DNA of 64,000 nt from Hypericum androsaemum (Eukaryota > Streptophyta > Magnoliopsida > Malpighiales > Hypericaceae): contig OZ023197.1 in NCBI GenBank assembly GCA_963995505.1, positions 11,034,475-11,098,474 on the forward strand. Direction: 5' to 3'. This document shows, one piece after another, positions 43,187 through 57,400 of the stretch. How positions within the stretch are numbered: the first letter of the stretch is position 1; each line of letters starts with the position of its first letter. A program made the translations under genes and the position numbers. The notes below the pieces were generated by a model, which saw nothing but the letters and a program-made list of their open reading frames with translations, was not told the origin of the DNA and did no database searches.

Positions 43187-46145
43187 ATGGGGGTGGATTT
43201 GAGGCAGGTGGTGGCGGGTATACTCACAATAACCATGTTTGTGATGCTTGGGAACATGATCAAGAGGGACCATTTTGATTCACCTCAAGTAAAGTCCCAA
43301 GTTTTGGTTTTTGGGTTAAAGTTTGTTACTTTGATATATTTTCTTGCTACCCTTTTTGTGGTTTTGTGGTTTGAAGGGTTATTGAATTGTGGGGTTAGAT
43401 CTTGTGTCGGCCATTTCTAGTGTTTGGTTCAATTTGCACCTCATTTTGGGTAATTAAGACCAAGTTTTTTTTTGGGGTTAAAATTTGCTACTTTGATATA
43501 TTTTCTTGCTACCCTTTTTGAGATTTTGCGTTTTGAAGGGTTATTGAAGTGTGGTGTTAGATCTTGTGTCGACCATTTGTAGTGTTTGGTTCGATTTGCA
43601 CCTCATTTTGGGTAATTAAGCAGCTGGAGGTGTTGTGTGTGGATAGTTCACTTAGGATCTGCTGTTGCCTGGTTTAATCCTCTTTTTCTTGCTTTGAATG
43701 GTGGTTTTGTTGAGGAGATGAATGCTGATTTGATTTCTATCCGACTCGAGTTCGGTAGTTCTGCTTATATTTGGTTTCTATAACATCTTGAAGCTTCATT
43801 TTGTGCTCTGTCATTGAGTCTATTGTGAGGTAATTGGATTGGAGCCATTGTGATCTGTATGAGTGGTCAGGAGAAGAGAGGGTTAGTTTTTTATTTATGT
43901 TATCGATTTTGTTCCCGTTAACGAGGTCCTGTAATTGGGCATTAACTGGTACTTGATGTTCTTTGTAATGTTGGATTGAAACTTCTCGTGAAGTTTCCCT
44001 TTCGGAATTGTAGCTTCTTACTGTTGCTCTTTATCTGTACGTTTTGTTTGTGAAGGGTTCCTTTCCGGGAGGAGCTAGGGATGCGGAATTTAATGGTGGG
44101 AAGGTCACGGAGAAGGGCCTTGCAGCATTTGGTAAGAATAGTGACGGGCCTTGGATAGCTAACAGTGACGAGCTAAAGCCGTGCTGGTCAAAGTCTAGTT
44201 TCGGTAAGTTATCAAAGATGCTATCTGAATTACCCTGATTCTCTTTGATGAATTCAGACTGTTCCTATGGCTTGACGCACATCAAAGCATGATTGTAACT
44301 TTCTCTCCTGGTAAACAGATGGAGTGGAGAAATCAAAAGGGTTTATCACTTTCTCGTTGACCAATGGACCGGAATATCACGTGTCTCAGGTATCACAACG
44401 TACCAATTGAGCTCTTGAACTGAACTTTACTGTCCGGGGTTTATCAGTTTCCACTCTGCCTCCTTTTTTCTATGGAAATGATCGTAATTTTCCTACTGTT
44501 CGCCATTCCAGATCTTTTTTCTTTGTCCTCTTATATTACTGAGGTTTTGTCCTCTGGATAACATTCTCAACCCTTTTGGCAATGAATGAAACCATCAGTT
44601 GTAATGTCATTGGCCAAGCCTCTTATTTTTAGAAGCCTTTGTCGGGTCTTTGTGTAATAATTCTCATCTGCTCCATGCTGATTCCATTCCTCAGGTTGCT
44701 GATGCCGTGGTGGTAGCAAGATACTTGGGGGCAACTCTTGTAGTTCCTGATATTAGAGGAACTAAACCAGGTGATCAAAGGTTAGTAACTTACAGTGTAA
44801 GGGTTATTGAACTTTATGCATTTAAAGTTGGTAAAATGCTATTATATCTTCTTAGTTACCTTCAGGGGTCAAATCCTTTCAAGGCTTTACATTTTCGGTT
44901 TTGTCGGAATTGCCAAGGGACAATGACAATGATCATACGATTTTCAAATTAAACTATGAATTGTTCTGGTCACAACCAAGGCTTTGTTGTGAATGCTGCT
45001 AATAAATGGGATGTTTCCAGGAAGTTCGGGGAGATTTATGATGTCGATGGCTTTGTGAAAAGCTTGGACGGGGTTGTCAAAGTTGTAGAAGAGCTACCAA
45101 CTGATATTTCGGTCCGGAATATCGCCGTTGCCAAGGTACCTAATCGAGTGACAGAAGACCACATTGCAGACCAAGTCGAACCCCTGTTTAGGAAAAAGGG
45201 GAACATCAGGCTGGCTACTTACTTTCCTTCAGTAAATATGAGGAAGTCCACCCAGAAAAGTAACAGCGATTCAGTTGAGTGTTTGGCAATGTTTCGAACT
45301 ATGCAATTGCAACAAGAGCTTGGTGAAGTGGTTGACTCCATGATCGAGCGGTTGAGGGTTTTGAGTCGTGTATCTGGTAGCAGGTTCATAGCCGTGGACT
45401 TGAGGGTCGAGATGTTAGAAAACAAAGGTTGTGAAAGTAGAAGCACCGGGACCAAAAGTTGTTACACCGCCCAGGAGATCGCTATATTCTTGAGAAAGCT
45501 TGGATTTGACAAGGATGCGACAATCTATTTGACTCAGTCAAGATGGGTTGATGACCTTGATGTTCTTAAGGACATTTTTCCTAGAACTTATACAAAGGTG
45601 AGAAATTCTTCCCATTTTCTTTTTCTGTTTTCTCCTTGAAGTTTCTATCCGCGTATTTCATTTCATGAATGTCATAAAATTTGGGAAAAAAAGGGTATCA
45701 TGATAAGCAACCGTTATCGAGCTAGTGCATTGATCAACCCGCTACGTGCTAGTTATCGGACTAGCATTAACAGCTACGGATGAAAATAAAATGTAACTGT
45801 GTTTTCTAACAAGAAGTCTGAACCAATCTATGTACTTTTTTTGTTTACATCTGGTATCTGTTGCAGGAGAGCATAATGCCAGCAGGTAAACAGTCGACGT
45901 TCCTTGAGACGGAAAATTCAGAGTTTGAGAAAGCCATTGACTTCTACATATGTACTCGGAGCGACGTCTTCGTACCAGCAATCTCGGGCCTATTCTATGC
46001 CAATGTGGTTGGTCAGAGAATCGCAACCGGAAAAACTGAAGTACTTGTTCCAACCAGCATTTCTGGTACTTCTGCACTCGTCACCAACCATTTCTCTCCT
46101 TACATTTCAAAGAAGAACCACATGGCATATTCATGTTTTTGCTAG
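43187..46145 (+). CDS. O-fucosyltransferase family protein, MSR1/MSR2-like
   Basis: Six exons: 43187-43288, 44056-44203, 44319-44389, 44695-44780, 45021-45597, 45867-46145; they join to 420 residues. Starts MGVDLRQVVAGILTITMFVM, a short cytosolic tail plus signal anchor, so a type II Golgi protein. Conserved segments: FSLTNGPEYHVSQ, VVARYLGATLVVPDIRGTKPGD, FIAVDLRVEML, FLRKLGFDKDATIYLTQ, ISKKNHMAYSCFC. Family knowledge: closest to Arabidopsis MANNAN SYNTHESIS-RELATED proteins (GT65-like domain), which support mannan synthesis by CSLA enzymes; biochemical activity is not settled. All introns are GT-AG. Intron 1 carries a 162-bp tandem duplication. The least certain join is the start of exon 2 (GAAG|GGTTCC), because that linker varies in the family. 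Confidence 0.92.
43297..43620 (+). repeat. 162-bp tandem duplication in intron 1 of the MSR-like gene
   Basis: Two copies with a 162-bp offset; shared blocks are TTTGATATATTTTCTTGCTA, GGTTAGATCTTGTGTCG-like sequence and CACCTCATTTTGGGTAATTA. The first copy starts just after the exon 1 donor, so the second splice donor was not duplicated. Confidence 0.88.
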
Positions 46146-47782
46146 TAGTCCGCCTTAAGCATCCGAAAGAACGCACCACGCATCTTCGTCTTCTCCAATA
46201 ACCGTCCTCGCCCTCTCGTTTCCCCCTCGCTAAGCTCTCCGCCGGATAGAAGACGGATAAATGAATTACATCCAAGAACCCTTCAAGTTGGAAGTGGAAC
46301 TTGTTGCAGTATAGAGTTTTCAGTTTCAGGGTGATTCTTTTCAAGGGTGTTTTCCATAGGATAACAGGTAGAGTTTTGTGGGGTTATATTGTTCAAGAAT
46401 TTGTTTCTTTTCATTGTAGAATTTGCAAAATGTATTTGTTTATTGTAAAATGAGTGGACATTACATGTCATTTCTTTGTAATTGATCAAAAGAAAAGATT
46501 TGCTGGTCAAAGAAGCTGTTTTTCTTCATTTGCCCTATATCAGAAACTCCCATTGGAAAAGAAGAAATAGCTTTTAATTTTGTTTACGTGAAGATTACAT
46601 TTTTTGCAAATATAAATTTAGACTAAAAGTTACACCTTGTGATATTTGAATTTTGGACATCCGTCAAATCTTTGGTCTATGAATTTTGTTTGCAAAATAA
46701 TATTTTTTGTGGTTAAAAAATAACTTCGTATGGATTTAAATAAAAAATTTACAAATTAACATGGATAATTTAAAATTTAGTGGGGAGCTCCATTTAGCTA
46801 CGCCTCTATTAGGGAAGAATTGTTTTGGAAGAGATGATTGTTACTTATTGTACAATCTGTGGGCTGATTTTACCAATTGGAACACATTGGTGGAAATTGT
46901 TAAATATTTGTGTTCGGAAAATTTTATCATATGAATGTCTAAATAGTAGTTAGTTTCAACCAAAAATCCAAAGGCTAATCTAGTTGGTTGGAATATGCTT
47001 CCTATAAAAGCAAAAGAAAGCTCACGTGACTTCCCAATGGTAGATAATTAAGGTTCCTCCAAATTAATCGATTTTGAATTAATCATTACCTATTGATTTG
47101 TCAAAACATTTAATTTAATAACGGTCAAAAGTTTACTCCTCAAATGTTTTCCTTGAACACATCACAACTCCCCACGTGGCAGTTAAGAAGTAGTAGAGCC
47201 ATAACCCATCATGGAATGATTCATTGATTAACCTCTAATTCGTGTACTTACTTGGAATCTCATCAATCCCCAATATTTCTTAATTTTGGATTTCAAGCCA
47301 GTATAACCATTACGTACTCTACTAGAAAAAGTTGTAATTACACACAGAAATAAACAAACTAGTAAGAAACCCATCCACGCACAACCAAAATTTAATCGGA
47401 AAATTTTAAAATGATTCTTCCACAAGTATAACTCGGTATAACTAATGATTAAGATTTCATATTGGTTCACACAAGATTCTATTTAAAAAATAATTGTCCA
47501 ACATTGCCAACTTCACATGGAGGAATTACCATAAAATTAATTTGATAATAGTCTTTTGATTTCCAAGTTTCCATATCTCCCATGCAATTCTCAAATGGAA
47601 GTAGCCGTTGCATCCATCTCTATCAAAAGAATTTAGACCATGACACATCCTCTATATATACATTTCAAACCAAATCTATGAAGAATCATACAAAAAGATT
47701 TGGTGGATCCTCCCCTAAACACTTCTAATAGATTTTTTAGCCATTTTAGAAATATTTTTCCAAGCACAAAATCTGAGGAAGA
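46146..47782. other. Intergenic region between MSR-like and LBD genes
   Basis: The first ~300 bp should be 3' UTR of the MSR-like gene. The rest is AT-rich with no gene recognised. No clear promoter element for the LBD gene. Confidence 0.5.
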
Positions 47783-48572
47783 ATGTCCAACTCTCCTAGA
47801 TGTGCAGCTTGCAAATCTTTGAGGAGAAAATGCCCCAAAGATTGTGTGTTGGCCCCTTATTTCCCTCCCCATAACCCACAAAGATTTGCTCATGTCCATC
47901 AGGTCTTTGGTGCCAGCAACATTACCAAAATGCTCAAGGTAAACAAATAAATTATTTAGGTATTTGCTCATCATAAAATTATGATTTTATCTTTTATTGT
48001 AGTATGATTATTAGTATAGTTATGAGCTTATGGCATTGTCAACAACATTTTAAAAAATATATTCAATATGTGCTGACAACGTTTATTTTTCAAGTATATC
48101 CATGATACATTAACTTTTTCGCGCGGGTATATCAACCAGTGAATGTTCGTACATTAACAAGATCTTGTGTTCGAATTTCACGTCGTTTACAAGATGGTAT
48201 AAAATTAAAAACGGTTATTATATGCAGCAATTACTGGTACATTAACGAAAAGAAGCGACGGATTGCATGTCGTTTGAAGCAGCTTCGCGTGTGAAAGACC
48301 CGGTTTATGGATGTGCTGGTATAGTTTCCCAGCTACAAGAGCAAATAAAGGAGGTCCAATACGAGATTGTTAAGACCAGAGGAGAAATTACTCTCTTCCA
48401 TACACAACAACAACAAGAACAACAAAATCAAGAGGTTGTGATGAACTATGGGCCGTCTTATTTTTTGGGCGGCCCAAATCAGGAAGATCCTCTGTATATG
48501 GATCAGCCAGCTCTTCCAGGGAACAGTTCTAAACGTTCTGATTACTTTTATTGGCCAGTTTTCTATTGTTAG
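47783..48572 (+). pseudogene. LOB-domain (LBD) gene with in-frame stop, LBD23/24-like
   Basis: Exon 1 (47783-47938) encodes MSNSPRCAACKSLRRKCPKDC, the CX2CX6CX3C zinc-finger-like block, and the GAS block ending FGASNITKMLK. After a GT-AG intron, exon 2 (48228-48572) encodes QLLVH, then TAA at 48243-48245, then RKEATDCMSFEAASRVKDPVYGC, and a leucine-zipper-like coiled coil (LQEQIKEVQYEIVKTRGEI) to the final stop. The stop falls where LBD proteins have the variable residue just before R in LPxxQRxxA. No other acceptor keeps the frame. LBD proteins are plant transcription factors; without the rest of the LOB domain the product would be a 57-residue stub. So probably a recent pseudogene, or a sequencing error, since the frame downstream is clean. 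Confidence 0.83.
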
Positions 48573-49514
48573 TGGTTTTTTTAATTAATTGAAATAAAAC
48601 CAAATTGTTTGATGAAGGGAATTTTTTGATTAGATGAGAGTTCAATCAACCTTATAATACAAAGTAATTTTTTAAAATCGAGTTCGAGTTGGTGACCTAT
48701 TTGTTAACCAAAAAGGATCGAGGAAGAACAATTTCACCGAGATGTAGATTTCTCAATAATAATATGGCTCGCAATTACCACAATCTACACGTTAAAGAGT
48801 ATATTACCTTATTCCATTCCGCAAAATAATATCACGTTTGGAAATAACACTTTTGTGTTATAAATAATAAAAAATATACTCAACTAAATAACGTCTCTTT
48901 AAAATTATTGATCCCGAGATGCAAATTAAGGGTGTGTTTTTCATCGAAATTTTATTTCTCCAAACTTGTACGAGAAAACACTTTCCGGCCGGATCCTAAT
49001 TGACACCAATTGTACCAACGATTTTGAAAACTATATCAAGTAATTCAAATATATTGTCAAATAACCAAGATGTATAAGTCGGGACTTTTTGTTACCGTTC
49101 AATAATTTTACCCAACTCGAATTAGATTAGTCGAAAAAAATAGGTCCAAATACCAGATGGTATCACACAAAAATATTTTTTTCAATAAGCATAGTACGCG
49201 TTAAACATTGTTTCGATGGAAAAAAAAATAGCGATCTCCATGTAATAGATAGAAGTAATAGTAAAAAATGGTGGGGTTACAACAGCACAAAAGGGACCAA
49301 TTCATCATCATAATCCTTTGTATTAATTAATTTACAGTTGATTAAATTTGTAAACACTTAATCTTCTTCTTCTTCATATTCTTCTCCTTTTTGGAGTATA
49401 AATATGTTCACGGGTGTATATGGTAAAAAAAAAAGACGTCGTAGTTATGCATATTGGTCACTTGAACCAAGTAATAAGAACTTCTCTGTTTCTGCCATAT
49501 AAGCCAGTGAGGAA
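48573..49514. other. Intergenic region, LBD and ACA 3' sides
   Basis: The two genes converge here. AT-rich DNA; the last ~150 bp before 49515 is likely the ACA 3' UTR. Nothing else recognised. Confidence 0.5.
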
Positions 49515-51446
49515 TTAGGCACGACGGCCTCTCAATCTTCGTAGCGGCTTCACGAAGTATGCAGATAGAGGAGTCTTCGGCACCGGAATCAGTTTTCCGA
49601 CTGCTGCGAGCGGCCAGCTGCAAGACATAGAAGGTTGTACTCAATCCGGGTCACCGGAGATTGATTAAATGAACATTTTCCGAGCTTATGGGAACTATCT
49701 GAAGTCTAATGTGACAGTAGCAAAATAATACTAGATCGCCTAGCTTAAACAATGAATAACACAGCAGGTTTCCGAAAAGAGAACGGTTTAGAAATGGAAG
49801 GGTGGTTGAATTTAGGATGATCCTAGGATTGGAAAAGTTATAAAGTCGACAAACCTGATGATCCCGATGACAAGAGATGCAAGCCACAGCTTCCAGTTGA
49901 GCTTAGTGGTTGAGGTAAACTTTCCAGAGAACTCGACGAGGATAATCTGTAACGTAAGTCAGAAACCATGTTGGTACCAGGAAACGTACAACTGTCTAAC
50001 GCTGGATAAGTCATTACGGATTTACTCACCTGAAGTACGAAAGTGATTCCAACTATGCCCATAAACAAGCGATTCTTAGTCACTCCGCGGAAGACATTAA
50101 TTTCATCTGGCTTTCGAGCATTGAACTCGTTAAATATCTGTGAGCATAAATGCGGTTAGCAACTGTGCACTGAAGCTCGAAAGAAAAAGGAAGATAAAGT
50201 TGACAATCAGAGGAGATCAACACACTCAGCATAACTGATCCGTTTCCAATTTCTCAAGGTATTAATACATAATCAACAATTAGTGTAAGCATTCTCCTTC
50301 AATTTACTCTACCGGGGTGTACATTTCCAGTTTAAATCTTCAACATTTCCCGTATCAGAAGTGCTTCATCAAGCCAAAGAACTTACTTGACAGAGCACGA
50401 AGGTATTGAATATCATAGTATTATTCACAACTGTAGCACGATCTTCATTGTCGTGGTTTAAACCAAGAATACTCTTGCCATGGAAGTTGAGCACCAGCAA
50501 AACAGTAACTTGATACAGAGCCTAGCATCCAAGTTCGGCCGTTAAATGAAGAACGATAAGTACTAACAATGAACTGGGGAAAAAATTACCAACAACACAG
50601 CTTTACAGATGGTGCTTACCTGTATGATTAAGTTTCTCCACATGATGTTCGTAATCAGAGGTTCCCTACAAGACAAGCATAAAGTTTCAGTTTCATATCA
50701 TTGCACTGAGATTTCATACACGAAATTTAAGACCGTGAACGATGTTGACCAAACATACGACAACGAACTTCAGGACAGAAACAGGAATAACAGAGGAAGG
50801 AAAGCAAAGGTGATGGGGTACAGTAAATGGATTTATAACAATGAAAATCCATACATCATGACTATTAGCATAAAGTAAAGTTGAAGCTCCCACAACCCTA
50901 AAGCATCTGATGAAGCTTGTTTAAAGCTCAATCTTCGAAAATAAGAAAGCTTAAGATGTTCGTGATGAGTAGATTACATAACATAGTAATTGCATTAAAC
51001 AGATGCATTGAAAGAGCAACAAATCATGATGAAGTTTGCGATAGCCGATCTTTTTGTGAAAGAAATATACTTCCATTGAAAGCCAAATTGAAGTAGAGAA
51101 ACAGCAGTCATAATCAACATACTTATTGTGCTTATCGGACTTCCGATACCTTTCTAGTATAAACAACAAACTGCAAGTTAAAAACCTATTATCTGCAGAT
51201 AAATCAGCAGCGCCATCTCTCAAAATTCCCAAGGCAGATTCTAGGCTGAGCCAATGAGTAGTTACCTTCTTCCAACAGGTGTCCTTTGCATTAAATGGTC
51301 TGTGGGTGGTTCAGTAGCCAATGCCAGTGCTCCAAGAGTATCCATGATCAGGTTAACCCATAAAAGCTGCATCAGATGAGTTCATTGAGGGTTCAAATTT
51401 ACTTGAACTAAGAGTTCTCTTAATTTTGATCATTAGTTTGTAATGC

Positions 51447-51478
<32 letters not shown>

Positions 51479-54400
51479 CTGTACTGCATTTAAAGGAACA
51501 TCGCCAGATGAAATGGCTGCAACAACATTGATAACCAGCGCTGCAACATTAACAGTAAGTTGGAATTGGATAAATTTCTGAATATTTGCATACACTGAAC
51601 GGCCCCAGCGAACAACCTACATGAAACAGAAAGGGATAGAACTCAAAAACGAATGGAGTACCTAAGTTCAAGTCAGGTATAAAAGTAAGTTAGCAAGAGC
51701 TCTATGGCAAGATTCCCAGAAAGGTTTTAGCTTTCATTATTCCTAATATTTAGCACATAAGCCATAAGAATATTCAAATCGACCCAGCATTTTGGTGACA
51801 ATTGAAAATTTCACCTTATAAGCAACTACAGAGAAACAGGGGAAAGCCAAGAAAAAACAGAACAAGACCAGGATGAATAAATATGCTCTCAAGCTTTGCC
51901 AAGCATAAAGAGAAGCAGGCTGCACCCAAATGGTAATCATGGGCATCAACTCATATCTTAGTAACAAGACGCTAATTTACTGCATGTTAGGTTTATCTTC
52001 AACATTATATAGAAATCTTTCAACAAATTATGAAACTTTACAAAAAGTAGCTCTTCGTGTAATTGGATGCTTACTAACCTTTACAACTGAGGAAAAGTTG
52101 TCATCCAAGATAATGATATCTGAGCTTTCCTTAGCAACTTCAGTCCCTTGTATTCCCATGGACAGACCTATATCTGCCTAAAAGGTAAGAAAGGAAAATG
52201 TCCAATCAAAATTGAGAAAAAGACTTCAACCAAGTTTAGAAAAATTCAAGTAACACACTAACTTAAGAAAAATCATTGATCTATTGGGAGGCTATGATAT
52301 TTATAACTTACTCAACAATCATCAAGACAACACCGTTATCATTCAATAAACATAAATAGCAGCACATCAGAAGACGTACTTCTGTAGAAAAAATGTGACT
52401 ATCCCGTGCCTGATAAGTTATCTAAGGATGCCATGGAGATAACTTTTAGACACAAATAACCAGAGCTTCAATGCAAACTGGGATCTCATATGAGAAAAGA
52501 ATGAATCGGGGCCTTTCGTACTGGTTTCAAAGTGCACCAAGATTTTAATTTTATTCAAAATGAAAGAGCATGAATAACAGTTTAACACACTAATGGAATT
52601 AAGTGCATTAAAGGCATCATTCTCGGTATGTGATGGGAGACGATCAGAAATAGCAGAGTAATTGAAGCTGAAGGATTAAACAAATGTAGTGACAAGTTAT
52701 TTCGATGGATGGAGCACCCACTAGCACCTCAACAATTTTAAATTTCATCGATGGTTTTAGAGAACACGAGCGACCAACCTCGTGAAGAGCAGGAGCATCA
52801 TTTGTTCCATCTCCAGTCACAGCTACCACTTCCCCTCCCTTGCGAAGGGCTTGAACTAGCAACAGCTTGTCATTGGGAGATGATCTCCCCATCACCTACA
52901 AATCATTTTTGTTTCCCAAATAAGCCAAAGAGGTTTTACTCTACAGAATCTTTTAGCCAAAGTAATCAATCAAGCTGCATCTGCTTTAAGGATTACCGTG
53001 ATTTTCTTTGCTATTATCTCTCTTTCTTTCTCAGAATATGCACGGAATACACTCCCTTCAATAATATTGTGCTCCTTAGCATCTTCATTGGGACCAAGAA
53101 TTCCACACTCCAAAGCAATCGCTTTAGCTGTCTGAAGATTGTCTCCAGTGACCATCCTGACCTGTAATATGCATAGTCGTAAAATTTTCATAACGCATTT
53201 CTAGGTTGTTTAGGAGAAATATACAACTAACTGGCGTCCTACTATAAGAATTAACACCGCTGAGCAAAAAGAAGATAAAAGGGCATCAATTTAGCAATTC
53301 AAGTCAGAATACCAAAAGACCTGATGAAAAATCAGATTAAAACATCACTTTGTTTAACAAGAGATTATAAGATCACTAGTGGAAGAAAAGATATCAAACC
53401 ATTTACATGTCCAATCCCATAAGCAAAACATTACCTTTACACCTGCCTTGATGCATGTTTCGACAGCATACTTAACACCCGGACGACAAGGATCCTACAC
53501 ATGAACATAATAAATGATATGAGACGACAGGTAACTATGGCATAAAAGAGGATGAATCAAGATTACTTCATTGGTAAACCAGTTAGAAGAATGGGGACCA
53601 AAATAGAATGGCAAAAGAAAAAAAAAAGGTTCGAGAATTGCACCTTAATGCCAGTGATGCTGAGCAAAACAAGGTCATCTTCAGGTAAGACCCATCCATC
53701 TAAAGCCTGTTCACCTACGGGAACTTTGTCGGAGTCATATGGTCTATATGCAATGGCAATGCAGCGCAGGCTTTGTGCAGCCATATCATCAATAGCTGCC
53801 TTGAAAAATTGCTGCATCAAATTCGGAAGAGATATTAGTCATCATAAGTTTCACTAGAAGTGTTTAGATGTTTTTGTTCACATGGAAACACCTTAGTAGA
53901 AACAAAAGCAATTTACCATGACACTGTAAAACTAATATTGGATCCTCGGTACTATTAAGAATTCCACAGCCATTGAGGGTAGATCATCCATTGTTAACTA
54001 TATGAACCCTCATCTTGAAGTAGAGTTGTGCAACATATCAGTATGATAATGTGCTGGATATAAAAAAAATGAAAACTCACCTTATCTTCATCAATTGACT
54101 GCAAGCAGCCATTTGAGTCGAGATATGCCGTACATGAAGCAAGGACCATTTCAGCAGCTCCTTTCCAATGTATGTTGACTTTGGATTGGGCCTGTAAACA
54201 TCAGATCATAAAATAGGAACATATTTGGTCTTAAGTTATGATTCATGTAAGGAAAGGCGGAAGATGCCACATTGTAATTTGTATGAATCCTTCTATTTAC
54301 TGAAAGAACATCAAAGACACGGTGGCCAAATTTCACCATGTACAGGAATTCCATAAGGCAAATCAGAGGATCAAAGCAATTTATAAATCAATTAACAGTC

Positions 54401-57400
54401 TCCTCCCTTAAACACAGGACACCAGAGAACTAACTACTGAGAAAGATTTAACCATATATCAAGATAGAAAGCGAAAAACTCCAGAAGCATCGAAATTTAT
54501 CTGTAATCTCCAGCCAACCAACAGTAACATGAAATAAATGCATGCCTGAGAACCTGATTCCGAGAAAAGGGTAGACCAACTCTAAGAATGGAAGACAAAC
54601 TGCAGTTGCAGCAGTAAAGAGATCTAACAATATTATCTACATCCCTCTCTTAATATGGATTTTCTCAGTAATAATTAATCTTTTACTTTCTAATAATAAT
54701 TTTATGACATAAATCTACCCTTTCAATATGCCTTTCTGTTCCAGATGTGATGAACTCACTCATGATTAGTTATTCTGAAAGGTGTGTATAAGCATTGTGT
54801 GAATGAATAACCTCTGGGGTTCAAGTGATGCTTCTACTGACATGAGCATAGCCATGAATAGTTAAATTATCGATCATTTATATGAGAGAGACCTTAAATC
54901 AACGCATTTTAGGATTTTCATTGCATGATTTTTTTTTCCAGCAAAACACTAAGTAATTCCCTAGTTCCATAACCAATAGCTAAATTATAAGAGAAGACAT
55001 TACATTTTTTACAGCTACACCACCACGCTTCTTCTGAGAGTTGAAAGGGAAGACATTGAGAACTATGGACTCCGACCTGATATTGTCAAACTTCATTCCC
55101 AACTGAAAAGAGCACAAGGACAGAAGGACAAAGGAAGCTGTTAGATAAATTGCACAAATCATAACGTCGGAAGTTAAATAGTGTGCATCAAGGGACGTGC
55201 CTTGACAGCCCATGCGAGGATGGCCTTTTCAGTAGGAGATCCGGAAATCTCAATATCTCCAACATCCTGCCAAAGCAATTTCAGAATAAGATGACAGCAA
55301 TCAATAGAAAATTTATCAACACCTAGTGAACCAGACGTGTCAAACATAAAAGAAAAGATTGAACCCTCGAGAATGTATCCTTTCCCTCAAATAGACCAAA
55401 GTGCTTATAAAGGTACTGAAGCTACAGAGAGAGATGCAAGCACAATAAAGTGATTCGATCCACTACCTGAATTGCAGACATACTAACATCACATTATACA
55501 AATACTAGAAAGTCCTAAAATTATTTCAGAAGCTTCTCAAGTCTGCTCTTTTTTTACACGACCAAACCTGCCCTACAGTAAGTAGGGTCAGGAATCACAT
55601 TATTCTTTCTGTCTTGTTAAAAATGCAAACTTAATGTGTTTAAGCCTGTATCTTGGAGTATACTATGTTCTACAATCTTTTCTACCACCAAGGGGGAGCA
55701 AGTTTTTTATCCTCTAGATACCAATGACCCAAACTCTTAAGTTAGCCTACATGTTTTGTCCTTATCCCGTTTGGTGACAGGTATCAAGATGAATAAATTA
55801 TTTATAAAATGAACTAAAAGTGTAAACGGCTTTAGCCAGGAAAATGAGCAAGACCAATGACATCATTAACCAAAAACGTTCATTCTGGGTGCACTTTTCA
55901 GTTGCACCCAATTCACAAGGAAAATGTGAAGCTCGTTTCAGTTTCATAAGTTTTCTGCTAATGACAATCTTGCCCAGTCCACAGCGAGACATTTGTCAAA
56001 CAGCGCGAAAAAATTCTGTTCAAAACTGAATATAAACCTTGGGCACGAAAACATTGCCAGTGGTGTTTTGCGCAATGCCCTCAAATAGCAAAGAGCCAGC
56101 TTCTAAGTGCAATTGTGAGGAGTCATCCGGTGGATATATCTTTTTCCTTCCAACATAAGCCTCGACAACTGTCATCTGTATTGAAAAATTACACTACTTA
56201 TTAGCAGATATCTTGTAAGGATAAGGTAATGACCGAATCAATGTAAACAGTAATATTCACCTAAATATTTTTTCCCAACTATTCCATAAAAGCATCAGTT
56301 TTAGACTATACCAAGTCTGAATAAAGAGCATATCAACCACCAGCTAGTAAAACAAATATGCAGAGACCACTGTCTTTGATGTCCCAATTGACATCTCAAA
56401 AATCAGAGCTAGTACCAAAAGTCCAAATATTTAATGGGCATCCAAATAAACCAAAAATAATTAGTATCCAAAAGAGGGAAGCCTTTCAAAGCCAAAAGAG
56501 TAAACCAAACATAATTAGTATCCAGAAAAGAGAGGTCTCTCAACACCAAAAGAGTTGCCAAAAGGCGTTGGAAGTAATGTCTCATCTATTTAGCTTCGGG
56601 AATTGGATTAAGAATAATAATAATTTGACAACAAATTCAGGCTAAAATATACATTAACCCTATTAGATTTTATGTATCTGAGGAACTTATATCTCTGAAG
56701 GCTAAGGACATCATCTTAAAAACTTGTCATGCATCAGTTGCAAATCTGACAGAGCTAGTATATCAACAAAAACTTCCAACCATGTTTAGATGAAGTCACA
56801 AATAGGTTCAGGAAGTCCCTGATACTTTTGTGCAGATATGTTATAAAAAACAAGCCTTAGTCCTGTTCTCTGTGTTTGGCTGTAGGGATCATATCAGACA
56901 AAGAAAACCTGTAAAGTACTTGGTAGATGATGTTTCATTCTTATACAAGCATGTTATAATAAAATTCATGGTTTCTTTTAGCATTCCTTCTAGGTTGCGA
57001 AGCATGGGAACATAAAGGAAAGGCAAACATTGAGAACCAAATACTGCCAACCAGATTGCAGGATTTAACCTTGCACATGAAGACCCTAGGTCAAAAGCAT
57101 GAAATGGATTACGAGTACCTAGACAAATACTTGTGTTCATATCTTACAACCTACCTCATTCAAGGTAAGTGTCCCTGTCTTATCACTGCAAATTGTCGTT
57201 GCTGAACCCATAGTTTCGCAAGCTGACAGTCTTCGAACCTGAAACATATATTTATGAGAAAACATTTCATAAAGCTAAGTTGCCGAAATAGGAGCGATCA
57301 TGCTGCGAAAACTTCAATAAAAATGGAAGGGATACTTGCCAAGGCTTTATCTGCCATCATCTTCCGCATTGAGTATGCGAGACTGTATAGCCATAAAAGA

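Noticed and set aside
44650..44952. 100-codon open frame overlapping exon 4 of the MSR-like gene
   Set aside because: It reads through both introns around the real exon; splice sites and family alignment support the shorter exon.
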